Source: CAXBNB01 sp040151475 (lineage in GTDB: Bacteria > Bacteroidota > Bacteroidia > Cytophagales > Cyclobacteriaceae). From it: a stretch of 64,000 nt of DNA. Below the pieces are notes generated by a model. The model worked only from the letters and a program-made list of their open reading frames with translations. It was not told the origin of the DNA and did not search any database. Position numbers and translations under genes: made by a program. Positions 42,560 through 50,823 of the stretch are shown here, in pieces (position 1 is the first letter of the stretch; each line of letters starts with the position of its first letter). The DNA lies in the NCBI RefSeq assembly GCF_040151475.1, contig NZ_JBDKWG010000132.1, positions 62,001 to 126,000 of the forward strand, written 5' to 3'.

Positions 42560-42618
42560 ATTCTAATGATATTCTAATAATGTAATTCATTCTGAGAAGG
42601 CTGTTTATTTTAATTTTG
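42560..42618 (+). promoter_or_regulatory. Predicted response-regulator box and promoter for the two-component operon
   Basis: ATTCTAAT is repeated directly at 42560-42567 and 42571-42578, 11 bp apart (one helical turn), the usual form of OmpR-family binding sites. A TAATTTTG (-7 type) element follows at 42611-42618, 40 bp from the start of the second half-site. The same arrangement occurs at 44730-44789. I infer autoregulation by the adjacent response regulator. Confidence 0.6.
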
Positions 42619-42674
42619 CGTTTTTTATTTCTATAAGTTGTAGAAAACATCATAGACTCAAACTTAATATTTCG

Positions 42675-43373
42675 ATGAAGATTTTACTTGTTGAAGATGA
42701 TTTTCAAGTGTGTTCTTTTATCAACAAAGGCCTTACGGAAAATGGATTTGAGGTTAGCGTAGCAATGACAGGAGATACGGGACTTCAAATCGCAAAACAG
42801 TCAAACTTCGATCTGATAATCCTTGATATAATGCTCCCGGACATGAGTGGTTTGGATGTATGTCAACAAGTTCGAAAAATCAATAGTCAGATTCCAATAT
42901 TGTTTTTAACAGCACTAGGAAGTGCAGAGAATATTGTTTTGGGATTAGAGACAGGTGCTGACGACTATTTGGTCAAACCTTTCAAGTTTATAGAACTAAT
43001 TGCACGGGTAAAAACGCTTCTGCGAAGAGCTGATAATCATGGCTTGCCTAAAGCGAATGAAGAATTGTACGTGTTTTCTGATATTGAGATCAATGATCAA
43101 TCCAAAATAGTAAAGCGGAACGGACAGAACATATCTCTTACATCCACTGAATATCGGCTATTACTTATGTTTATGAAAAATGCTACGAAAGTACTTTCAA
43201 GGACGAGTATTCTGGATGAAGTATGGGGCATTACGTTTGACATGGGCACCAATGTAGTAGATGTGTATGTTAACTATTTGCGAAAGAAATTGGACAAATA
43301 TGGAACGGCTAAGCTCATACATACTGTGATAGGTATGGGCTATGTCTTAAAGGAGTCAAATGAAAATTCATAA
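42675..43373 (+). CDS. OmpR-family response regulator
   Basis: A 232-residue regulator. The receiver domain (1-120) has the acidic pair in LVEDDF (residues 7-9), phosphoacceptor Asp51 in LDIMLPDMSG, Thr in FLTALG and Lys in DDYLVKPF. The C-terminal winged-helix (about 130-230) contains LTSTEYRLLLMFM and VDVYVNYLRKKLD, typical of OmpR/PhoB DNA-binding domains. It overlaps the histidine kinase gene by 14 bases. Direct-repeat boxes upstream of its own operon and of the gene after the kinase are candidate targets. Confidence 0.92.
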   Translation: MKILLVEDDFQVCSFINKGLTENGFEVSVAMTGDTGLQIAKQSNFDLIILDIMLPDMSGLDVCQQVRKINSQIPILFLTALGSAENIVLGLETGADDYLVKPFKFIELIARVKTLLRRADNHGLPKANEELYVFSDIEINDQSKIVKRNGQNISLTSTEYRLLLMFMKNATKVLSRTSILDEVWGITFDMGTNVVDVYVNYLRKKLDKYGTAKLIHTVIGMGYVLKESNENS

Positions 43374-44736
43374 TAAGATCATATATTTGGTAGTCAGTAT
43401 TTTTCTGATTTATACTTTTCTGTTTGGAGGATTCATCTATTACTCTATTGCTAATTATGCCTATACGGATTTTTACAAGCGATTGGAAATTAGAGCAGTG
43501 ACCGCTGCAAAAATAAAACTGGAACATCCCACAGAAGTGAGTAGCATCAAGGAACTGCATCAGGAGTATCTGGAAAAACTACCCCACCAGAAGGAATATT
43601 TCTTTGAAGTGAATGAGATGGGTGCAATAGACAGTGAATTAGTGCCATTAGAAATTCGAGGAGCATTTATAAAAGAAGTAATACAGCAAGGATCAGCTAT
43701 TCACAATCATCAGAACCTTTTCTACTCAGGAATACACTATGTTTCTACAGAAAATAAAGAGTATGTAGTGGTGATCTCTGCAGAAAATTATTTCAACAGT
43801 CATCATATCGCTTATTTAAAGAATCTTTTATTTACATCACTTATCTATACTATCATTCTCATTCCGATTATATCTGTAGTGTTTTCCAGAACACTTGTTC
43901 ATCCTATCAACAACATTATTAAAGAAGTAAAAAAAATAAGTTCTGAAAACCTTCACCTCAGGTTGATGATGCCAAATCAAAATGATTCTTTAAGCAGATT
44001 GACTATGACCTTCAATGATATGTTGGATAGGTTAGAGACATCTTTTGAAACCCAAAAAAACTTTATAAGTAATGCCTCACATGAACTCAATACCCCCTTG
44101 ACTTCCATCATTGGTCAGGCGGATGTGGCATTGACGAAGCTCCGTACATCAGATGAGTATATCGAAACCATCAAAATAATATTAGGAGAAGCTGAAAAAT
44201 TAGAGCAAAAAACCAAAGCCCTTCTATTCATGGCTCAGACAGGGTACAATGGAAAAAGTTTGAAATTTGAGATTGTAAGAACTGACCAGCTTGTCTTGGA
44301 TGCAAAGCAGACCGTTGAGAAAATAGATAGAGATTCCAAAGTTTGTCTGGATTTTAGTCTTTTACCTGAGATACCGGAAAAACTCAAAATCAACGGCAAT
44401 GGACAATTACTTCATTTAGCACTTTGTAATATTATGCTCAATGCATTTAAGTATTCGGATGGACAACCAATCAATGTAGCTTTGGGAGTTAATGGCAAAA
44501 AGGTGATCATTATTATAAAGGATAAAGGTATAGGTATCCCTGAAGATGAAATTAAATACATTTACGATCCCTTTTTTCGCGCTTCAAACACAAAAAACTA
44601 TGAAGGTTATGGTATTGGGCTGCCGCTGGCTCGAAATATCATTAAAATTCACAATGGACAGTTGAATGTGCAGTCTGTTCAAAATGAAGGTACCACAGTA
44701 CGTATTGACCTTCCTATTTTTAATGGCAAATTCTAA
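43360..44736 (+). CDS. Membrane sensor histidine kinase
   Basis: A 458-residue HAMP-containing kinase. Transmembrane helices lie at about 7-29 and 153-175, enclosing a 120-residue periplasmic sensor without a motif I recognise. A HAMP linker follows (RTLVHPINNIIKEVKKIS), then HisKA with FISNASHELNTPL (His241) and a HATPase domain (NIMLNAFKYSDGQP N-box, DKGIGIPEDE G1 box, GYGIGLPLA G2 box). It is cognate to the overlapping response regulator. The stimulus is unknown; the family layout resembles metal or envelope-stress sensors. Confidence 0.9.
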   Translation: MKIHNKIIYLVVSIFLIYTFLFGGFIYYSIANYAYTDFYKRLEIRAVTAAKIKLEHPTEVSSIKELHQEYLEKLPHQKEYFFEVNEMGAIDSELVPLEIRGAFIKEVIQQGSAIHNHQNLFYSGIHYVSTENKEYVVVISAENYFNSHHIAYLKNLLFTSLIYTIILIPIISVVFSRTLVHPINNIIKEVKKISSENLHLRLMMPNQNDSLSRLTMTFNDMLDRLETSFETQKNFISNASHELNTPLTSIIGQADVALTKLRTSDEYIETIKIILGEAEKLEQKTKALLFMAQTGYNGKSLKFEIVRTDQLVLDAKQTVEKIDRDSKVCLDFSLLPEIPEKLKINGNGQLLHLALCNIMLNAFKYSDGQPINVALGVNGKKVIIIIKDKGIGIPEDEIKYIYDPFFRASNTKNYEGYGIGLPLARNIIKIHNGQLNVQSVQNEGTTVRIDLPIFNGKF

Positions 44737-44789
44737 TGACATCTTAATCTCAATTTAAACACTCTCTAATCCCACTGCAGATACTTTTG
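44730..44789 (+). promoter_or_regulatory. Second response-regulator box and promoter, overlapping the kinase stop
   Basis: ATTCTAAT (44730-44737) and ATCTTAAT (44741-44748) are direct repeats 11 bp apart, overlapping the stop codon of the kinase gene. A TACTTTTG (TAnnTTTG) element follows at 44782-44789, 41 bp from the second half-site, against 40 bp at the operon promoter. It would drive the gene at 44815. Confidence 0.55.
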
Positions 44790-44814
44790 AATTATCAAAA
44801 AAATACAGAGGGAT

Positions 44815-45321
44815 ATGCACAAAACTATTTTAATTCCAATTGACTTTTCGGTAAAGTCACTTAACCTTTTAAGGTCAACTTTAGAAAAGGAATCAGAAGA
44901 ACCCGTCAATATAGTATTGTCTTGCGGGCATTTTCTGGGTACTTCCATTACAGAACTCTTATTCTTTTCCAAAGAAAAACTGCTGGACGAGCTAATAAAT
45001 CCGGAATTCAAAGCATCTCTTGAGGTGATTTATAGCAAATACAATTCTCAAATCTCAAATTTTAGTATTGAGATATTTACAGGAAATAGTGTAGCAGGGT
45101 TCATCAATTTTCTGGAAGGTAATCGAATAAACAGAGTGTATATAAATCCTGACTACACTCCAAAATTTAAAAATAAAAACAGCTTTGATTTGATGCCATA
45201 TATAAAAAAAAGCAGGGCTTTGGTTTATCATGTACAGTGGGCTGGAGCCAGTCGTAATCACGTTGTAAGCAAGTCTGAGACGGTAGCAGATATTTTTTTC
45301 AGAGAAATGGTTAAATCGTAG
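44815..45321 (+). CDS. Hypothetical protein with universal-stress-protein-like start
   Basis: A 168-residue cytoplasmic protein. The opening KTILIPIDFSVKSLNLLR resembles the first strand and helix of universal stress protein (UspA) domains, and NSVAGFINFLEGNRINRVYI is compatible with the same Rossmann-like fold, but the ATP-binding G-x2-G-x9-G(S/T) motif is not visible. I treat it as a USP-like protein of unknown role. It lies behind a predicted response-regulator promoter, so it is probably controlled by the two-component system. Confidence 0.5.
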   Translation: MHKTILIPIDFSVKSLNLLRSTLEKESEEPVNIVLSCGHFLGTSITELLFFSKEKLLDELINPEFKASLEVIYSKYNSQISNFSIEIFTGNSVAGFINFLEGNRINRVYINPDYTPKFKNKNSFDLMPYIKKSRALVYHVQWAGASRNHVVSKSETVADIFFREMVKS

Positions 45322-45328
45322 ATTGTCT

Positions 45329-45796
45329 ATGAAATCCAGCTTCATATCAATTGTCCCTATCATCACTTTTTCAGGTTTATTTCTATTTATGATATCCAAT
45401 GATAAAAGTCCTGAATTGAAACTCATTGGAAAATGGGAGGAAGTCTCGTGGGAATATGAAAAAGTTGATAAACCAGAAAAGAATAGGGAAGGTTGGATAG
45501 AAGAAATAGATGATCAGGTTCAAAAAGAAATGTATAGCCATTTGTTCATCCATGAGGCCGAATTATGGAATTTCTTAACGAATAAAAACCTTTTGCTATT
45601 TAAGAATGAAAATAAGCATGATTCTTTGAGATGGAAGTTAAAGGGAAGAGGTAATGTGCTGGAACTACAGCATAATAATTTGGAAACCGAACAATATATA
45701 ATACATGACCTCACTCCAGATGAACTAGTACTGCATTTTAATTCAGACTTGCAGGTTAGAGGGATAGTAAAAATGATATTTAAAAGGATAGATTAA
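45329..45796 (+). CDS. Hypothetical small exported/lipocalin-like protein
   Basis: The ATG at 45329 gives 155 residues; an in-frame TTG at 45323 is also possible. A hydrophobic N-terminus (SFISIVPIITFSGLFLFMI) anchors or exports it. The remainder (LIGKWEEVSWEYEKVDK, LRWKLKGRGNVLELQHNN, YIIHDLTPDELVLHF) looks like the beta-strand pattern of lipocalin-like proteins that begin with a GKW motif. Function unknown. It starts seven bases after the USP-like gene and three bases before the next gene, so it belongs to that operon. Confidence 0.55.
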   Translation: MKSSFISIVPIITFSGLFLFMISNDKSPELKLIGKWEEVSWEYEKVDKPEKNREGWIEEIDDQVQKEMYSHLFIHEAELWNFLTNKNLLLFKNENKHDSLRWKLKGRGNVLELQHNNLETEQYIIHDLTPDELVLHFNSDLQVRGIVKMIFKRID

Positions 45797-45798
45797 AT

Positions 45799-46596
45799 AT
45801 GTTAAAAAATAAACATGATAAGAGGTCGATAAGTGACAACATTAAGTTAGGGTCACTTACTGCATTTTCGGCAGGTATGGTTAATGTAACATCTGTAGTC
45901 ATATTCTTTTCGTTTACTTCTAATGTGACTGGCCATTATGCTATACTAGCCCATGAGTTGTCCAAAGGAAATTGGTATCAGGCAGCTATTGTATTGGCTT
46001 GGATTTTTCTGTTCTTTTTTGGAAACTTCATTTCCAATATTTTGATTATTAATATGCAGGGGAGTCGCAAATATTTGGGGCATGCTCTTCCTCTTATACT
46101 TGAAATAATATGTCTTCTAATGGTGGGTACTTATCTTGAATATCAATATGCAGAAACTCTCCAGGAAACGGAAGCCCTGGTAGCACTTATGCTTTTTGCA
46201 ATGGGCCTCCAAAATGGATTGACAGCCAGCATCTCGAACTCTGCTGTCAAAACGACACATTTGACTGGACTCACTACAGACTTAGGTATTCTTTTTTCAC
46301 TTTTCACGAAAAAAATTCATAGAGAAGATAAAGAATTGACCAACAAGGCACAATTGCTTTTAGCTATTCTCTTTTCTTATCTCATAGGGGGAATTTTTGC
46401 AGGGCTGGTATTTTTAGAAATCCAAAATACGGTATTCTACATTGTTAGTGCTGTTTTAGGAATTATTCTGATATATGACTATCACGCTATCAGATTTCCG
46501 GGAGTACTCATAGTAGAGCACTTATACCTTAGAAGACGATCAAAGAAAGTAGAAGGCGTACAAGAAAATATTGATGACCGACGTAAAAGTGCATAA
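45799..46596 (+). CDS. DUF1275 (YoaK-like) membrane protein
   Basis: A 265-residue protein with about six transmembrane helices. The family opening GSLTAFSAGMVNVTSVVIFFSFTSNVTGH is followed by the conserved FAMGLQNGLTASISNSAVKTTHLTGLTTDLG (read in parts), which identifies DUF1275. The role is unknown; the family is thought to be transporter-like. It begins three bases after the lipocalin-like gene and ends the operon that follows the two-component genes. Confidence 0.85.
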   Translation: MLKNKHDKRSISDNIKLGSLTAFSAGMVNVTSVVIFFSFTSNVTGHYAILAHELSKGNWYQAAIVLAWIFLFFFGNFISNILIINMQGSRKYLGHALPLILEIICLLMVGTYLEYQYAETLQETEALVALMLFAMGLQNGLTASISNSAVKTTHLTGLTTDLGILFSLFTKKIHREDKELTNKAQLLLAILFSYLIGGIFAGLVFLEIQNTVFYIVSAVLGIILIYDYHAIRFPGVLIVEHLYLRRRSKKVEGVQENIDDRRKSA

Positions 46597-46690
46597 GGAC
46601 TTTTTTGAGGGCTCAAGATAATGTTGTTATATTCAATGTAGTCTTTGTGAATTATTCTGACTGCAATGACAGAATCCTGTTTTTTGAAAA

Positions 46691-47779
46691 CTATACCTTC
46701 ACCTCTCTACCCATAGAAGCAGATTTGTAGATAGCTTCTACTACTCGAATGTCTCTTAAACCTTCTTCTCCGGGTACGATCATAGGTTTGTTGTTGAAGA
46801 TAGACTCTGCATCTTCATCCATTTGTTTTTGCTGTTGCATTTTGATGGGGTAGTCAATGATCGTACCATCAGACATACTTCCTTTGTTGCCTTTATAGCC
46901 TGAATGTGGCTCCATTTTGACCCATCCTTTTTCATAAAAGATTTGAAGGTAGTTCATGCTTACACCATAGCTGGATTGGCAAGATGCCCTTGCACCACTA
47001 GGAAACTCTAGTTGATACATCATTGTCTCTTCTACTTCGTGGTAGATTTCCGGGCGGGTGGTAGAAGCCTGAGCTATCACGGATATAGGTTCTTCTCCGG
47101 TAGCCAATCGGGCACCTTGTATAGCATATACTCCCATATCACCCATCACTCCTCCACCCATATTTTTCTTTTGTTTCCAGTGATCTGTTCTTCTTTCAAT
47201 ATATCCGGCTGCTGAGGTGAGCATTTTGATTTTTCCAAATGGTTGCTCTTTAGCTACTTTCATGTAAGCCTGAATGTTGGGATCATGTTGACACCTGTAC
47301 CCGATGGCCAACTTTACCTTATTGTCTGCGCAGGATTTGATCATGGCTTCACAATCTGCTACAGATGGAGCCATTGGTTTTTCACACCAGATGTGTTTGC
47401 CTGTATTGGCACCTCTTACGGTGTATTCCCGGTGCATAGACGGAGGCAGTACTACATATATCACATCAATGTCAGGATTGTTGGCTATGTCATCATAGTT
47501 TTCGTAGTTATAGACATTTTTGTCTTTGATGCCATACTTTTCCTGCCATATTGGAATTTTTTCAGGACTACCTGTTACGATTCCTTTCAATTCGCACTTC
47601 TCGGTCAATTGAAGTGCCGGAGCGAGTAAGTCTGTGTTGTAATATCCCAGTCCAACCAAGGCAACTCCCAATTTGTCTTTCTTTTTGCGGGTAGCACCCA
47701 AAAGTACATTGGGAGCAAATACTACAGAGGAAGAAATGATTCCTGCTTTCTGAATAAAGTCTCGTCTGTTATTTTTCAT
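46691..47779 (-). CDS. Exported Gfo/Idh/MocA-family oxidoreductase
   Basis: A 362-residue NAD(P)-dependent oxidoreductase with a twin-arginine signal (NNRRDFIQKAGIISSSVVFA). The Rossmann motif GVALVGLGYYNTDLLAPAL replaces the usual GxGxxG, and the catalytic EKP is seen in GKHIWCEKPMAPSVADC. The C-terminal alpha/beta domain starts near GYRCQHDPNIQAYM. Tat-exported Gfo/Idh proteins in Bacteroidota act on sugars or sugar acids with tightly bound cofactor. It could serve the polysaccharide clusters, but is separated from them. The aacS gene upstream on the same strand is 79 bp away. Confidence 0.88.
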   Translation of the reverse strand: MKNNRRDFIQKAGIISSSVVFAPNVLLGATRKKKDKLGVALVGLGYYNTDLLAPALQLTEKCELKGIVTGSPEKIPIWQEKYGIKDKNVYNYENYDDIANNPDIDVIYVVLPPSMHREYTVRGANTGKHIWCEKPMAPSVADCEAMIKSCADNKVKLAIGYRCQHDPNIQAYMKVAKEQPFGKIKMLTSAAGYIERRTDHWKQKKNMGGGVMGDMGVYAIQGARLATGEEPISVIAQASTTRPEIYHEVEETMMYQLEFPSGARASCQSSYGVSMNYLQIFYEKGWVKMEPHSGYKGNKGSMSDGTIIDYPIKMQQQKQMDEDAESIFNNKPMIVPGEEGLRDIRVVEAIYKSASMGREVKV

Positions 47780-47858
47780 GGTGCATAGTTTTTATAGTGT
47801 GATTATAATTTGGGGATGAAAAATTACTGATTTATGCTGATAATTGTGTAATTGATTA

Positions 47859-49853
47859 TCAATTTCCATGAGTTTTGAAAAACCGTTTTCTAAATCCTGT
47901 TGAATAGTTGATAAAGAAAGTCATGGCTTCAGGGTTTCGAACAGCATCAGGATTAACACTTTTCGAGATGTCCATTCCCATCAAAGTCTTTTTTACAGGT
48001 ATCTCCATTTTTTTACCACTGAGCGTATATGGAATGCCCTTTACCTGAATGATTCTATCCGGTACATGGCGGGGAGAGCATTCTTTTTTGAGGGATTCAA
48101 TAATCGTTTTTTTTATGTCTTTTAGTTTTATTCCTTTTTCCAAAACCACAAACAATGGCATGATGTCATCCCCATTTTCTTTTTCTATGTCCACGATAAG
48201 GCTGTCCAGAATTCCGGGTATTTTGTCCAATACAGCATAAATTTCTGCTGTACCAATTCTGATTCCTTTCCTGTTTAAAGTGGCATCAGACCTTCCCTGG
48301 ATCATCAGACTCCCATTGTCATAGATGTTGATCCAGTCACCATGACACCATTTGTTTTCAAATTTTTCAAAGTAACTTGATTTGTAGCGGGCATTATTTG
48401 GATCATTCCAGAAATAGATGGGCATAGATGGCATGGGCTTTTCAATCACCATTTCACCGAGGCTATTGGTAATTGCATTGCCATTTTCATCATAGGCATA
48501 CAGTGCGCATCCCAGAGCCCGGCATTGGATGGCACCTTTATACACAGGTTCGGTTGGACACCCCCCAACAAAAGCTGTACAGACGTCTGTACCTCCACTC
48601 ATGGAGCAGAGCCACACATTCTGAGATACATGCTGATATACCCACTCGAATGTTTCAGGAGGAAGTGGTGCTCCGGTCGATCCTATGGAACGAAGTGATG
48701 AAAGGTCGTATTTTTTTCCAGGAGATAGCTCTCTTTTCATGCATGCTGTTAAATAAGGTGCGCTGGTTCCAAAGTGATGGATTGGCAATTCCTCTGCAAG
48801 TTGCCACAGGCTGTTTAAGCTGTGGTAAGCGGGGCTGCCATCGTACAGCACGGGTACAGCACCTGCCAGCATGCTGGTCTGAAGGAAATTCCACATCATC
48901 CAACCAGTGGTGGTAAACCAAAAAAAGTTCTCACCGGGTTTTACATCATTGTGAAAATGCATGTATTTCAAATGTTCTAATAAAACACCTCCGTGCGAGT
49001 GGGTAATGGCTTTGGGTTTGCCTGTAGTGCCGGAAGAATAGAGTACCCATATCGGATGATTGAATTCTACGGGGGTAAATTCCAGATCAGAAGTTTTATC
49101 GGAAATGGTTTCATCCCAAGGTATTGCTTCATTCAGTGGAAAAGTATCTTTTTGGTCGTTTGTATTTTTAATAAGAACTACCTTAATGATACTACCAATT
49201 CCTTGCTGGATTTGGTTGATTTCTGCTGTTCTGTCATTTTGTTTTCCATTGTATTGATAGCCATTCACCGCAAAAAGCAGCTTAGGTTTCACTTGCTCAA
49301 ACCGATCTATAACGGTATTCACTCCAAAGTCAGGAGAGCAGCAAGTCCAGGTAGCACCTATGGAGTTGACAGCCAGGAAGGCAATGATTGTCTCAGGAAT
49401 ATTGGATAAGTACCCGGCAACACAGTCACCTTTGGAAATGCCATTTTTCAGGAGAAATTGTTGGACACTGCACACTTTCTGTTCCAATTCCTCCCATTTT
49501 ATTGAGGTGAGGGAATTGGATTCATTTTTGAAATGAAGAGCGGTTTCTCCTTCTTTTTTATTTCGAAAGATGTGTTCGGCATAATTGAGGGTTGCACCTT
49601 CAAACCACCTGGATCCCGGCATTTTTGATGAAGAAAGTACAGAAGTGTACTTAGTATGGGATTTGATATTGAAGTATTGCCACAGACATTCCCAAAACAA
49701 CTCAATATTATCTACCGACCACTTCCAGAGGTGTTGATAATTGTCAAAGGACAATCCTTTGTGAGTATTCAGCCACTTTTCGAAAGATTTTAAATTCGAT
49801 TGTTCAATGAAACTGGCATCAGGTGCCCAGAGTATTTGTTGAGAGGTTGTCAT
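47859..49853 (-). CDS. Acetoacetyl-CoA synthetase (acetoacetate--CoA ligase)
   Basis: A 664-residue member of the AMP-binding (ANL) superfamily. It has the N-terminal extension WKWSVDNIELFWECLWQYF and SRWFEGATLNYAEH typical of the acetoacetate/acetate ligase group, the phosphate-binding LYSSGTTGKPKAITHSHGG, GWMMWNFLQTSML, SMSGGTDVCTAFVGG and the catalytic C-terminal region ending LSGKKMEIPVKK with the acylation lysine. Length agrees with AacS and the GGTD segment favours acetoacetate, so ketone-body or leucine-derived acetoacetate is the likely substrate. A perfect hairpin lies upstream, in its leader or promoter region. Confidence 0.88.
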   Translation of the reverse strand: MTTSQQILWAPDASFIEQSNLKSFEKWLNTHKGLSFDNYQHLWKWSVDNIELFWECLWQYFNIKSHTKYTSVLSSSKMPGSRWFEGATLNYAEHIFRNKKEGETALHFKNESNSLTSIKWEELEQKVCSVQQFLLKNGISKGDCVAGYLSNIPETIIAFLAVNSIGATWTCCSPDFGVNTVIDRFEQVKPKLLFAVNGYQYNGKQNDRTAEINQIQQGIGSIIKVVLIKNTNDQKDTFPLNEAIPWDETISDKTSDLEFTPVEFNHPIWVLYSSGTTGKPKAITHSHGGVLLEHLKYMHFHNDVKPGENFFWFTTTGWMMWNFLQTSMLAGAVPVLYDGSPAYHSLNSLWQLAEELPIHHFGTSAPYLTACMKRELSPGKKYDLSSLRSIGSTGAPLPPETFEWVYQHVSQNVWLCSMSGGTDVCTAFVGGCPTEPVYKGAIQCRALGCALYAYDENGNAITNSLGEMVIEKPMPSMPIYFWNDPNNARYKSSYFEKFENKWCHGDWINIYDNGSLMIQGRSDATLNRKGIRIGTAEIYAVLDKIPGILDSLIVDIEKENGDDIMPLFVVLEKGIKLKDIKKTIIESLKKECSPRHVPDRIIQVKGIPYTLSGKKMEIPVKKTLMGMDISKSVNPDAVRNPEAMTFFINYSTGFRKRFFKTHGN

Positions 49854-49921
49854 TTATCATAAAGGTAATAAATGCCAATGATAGATTATAGATGTATAAT
49901 TCAAATTAGTACAAAAAGCAA

Positions 49922-49948
49922 AGCCGGAATTGTGAAACAATTCCGGCT
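49922..49948. other. 12-bp perfect hairpin between divergent aacS and sigma genes
   Basis: AGCCGGAATTGT (49922-49933), loop GAA, ACAATTCCGGCT (49937-49948), followed by ATTTTAG on the plus strand. Both neighbouring genes point away from it, so it is not a normal gene-end terminator; it may be an attenuator or an insulator between the divergent transcripts. Confidence 0.6.
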
Positions 49949-49978
49949 ATTTTAGAACCAAATCACTGAGAGTACAAC

Positions 49979-50041
49979 TATCGCCAAACAATTGCGCACT
50001 CGATTCGGGTCAATCAATGATCAACTATAATCATATTCAAA
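49979..50041 (+). promoter_or_regulatory. Shared upstream element, copy A (before the ECF sigma gene)
   Basis: This 63-bp stretch shares TATCGCCAAA, ATTG, GGGTCAATCAATGA, TCAACTATAA and TTCAAA in the same order with 51969-52035, immediately before susC. It lies about 110 bp upstream of the sigma gene. It is probably a promoter or operator common to the sigma factor and its target. Confidence 0.45.
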
Positions 50042-50150
50042 GATAGATAATTCTATTGTCATTTAGGTGAAATACTACTTGAATGAGCCTCGGCAGACTT
50101 TTGATAAAATATGGAAAAAATAGATACCTTTATGAAAAAAAGTATCTGCA

Positions 50151-50756
50151 TTGATAGAAAGGAGTGTACATAGTACTGATGAATCTAATCCCTTGAAGAA
50201 AGGTGAAAAGACCTCAGATAAGCTGATTTGGCATTCTTTTAAAGAAGGAAACCGCAAGGCGTTTCAATTTATCTACGATCAAAATTTTGAAATTCTATTA
50301 CAGTACGGCTTGAAAATAGTACCCGATCAGAGTTTTGTAGAAGACCAGATACAGGATTTTTTCATATATCTATGGAAGAAAAAAGAGAATCTTGAGATTA
50401 AAAAATCCATTACCATTTACTTAATATGGTCATTGAGAAACAGAATTATCAAAGCCATTAAATCTGAGAAAATGATGACCTCAGATGATGGATTGGGTAT
50501 CATTCCGGAAAATTCTGATTCAGAAGACCGACTCACTCCGGACGAACTAAAAAGTGCGGTTGATTCTCTGCCGGTTAAACAACGTGAAGCTATTTATTTA
50601 AAATACTATCAAAATCTGGATGGGGAGGAAATTTCAAACATTATGGATATCACTCTCGGTACTACTTACAACCTCCTCTCACGTGCACTTTTCAATTTGA
50701 GAAAACATCTTCCTAACCTGTCATTGGCATTACTCACCCTTCGTTTATTAGACTGA
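50151..50756 (+). CDS. ECF RNA polymerase sigma factor (FecI-like)
   Basis: A 201-residue sigma-70 family ECF factor. Region 2 spans about 27-95 (LIWHSFKEGNRKAFQFIYDQ, VEDQIQDFFIYLWKKKENL) and region 4 about 140-195 (LPVKQREAIYLKYYQNLDGEEISNIMDIT, read in parts, then LLSRALFNLRKHL). The start is TTG at 50151; no in-frame ATG lies near. With the FecR-like gene 67 bp downstream and the SusC/SusD pair it forms a trans-envelope signalling system activating the polysaccharide uptake genes. Confidence 0.88.
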   Translation: MIERSVHSTDESNPLKKGEKTSDKLIWHSFKEGNRKAFQFIYDQNFEILLQYGLKIVPDQSFVEDQIQDFFIYLWKKKENLEIKKSITIYLIWSLRNRIIKAIKSEKMMTSDDGLGIIPENSDSEDRLTPDELKSAVDSLPVKQREAIYLKYYQNLDGEEISNIMDITLGTTYNLLSRALFNLRKHLPNLSLALLTLRLLD

Positions 50757-50823
50757 ACTTTAGCTGTTTTTTTAGATTTACTTAAGAAAAAAAATATTTT
50801 TTCTCCTTTAGGGTATTAGGTTT

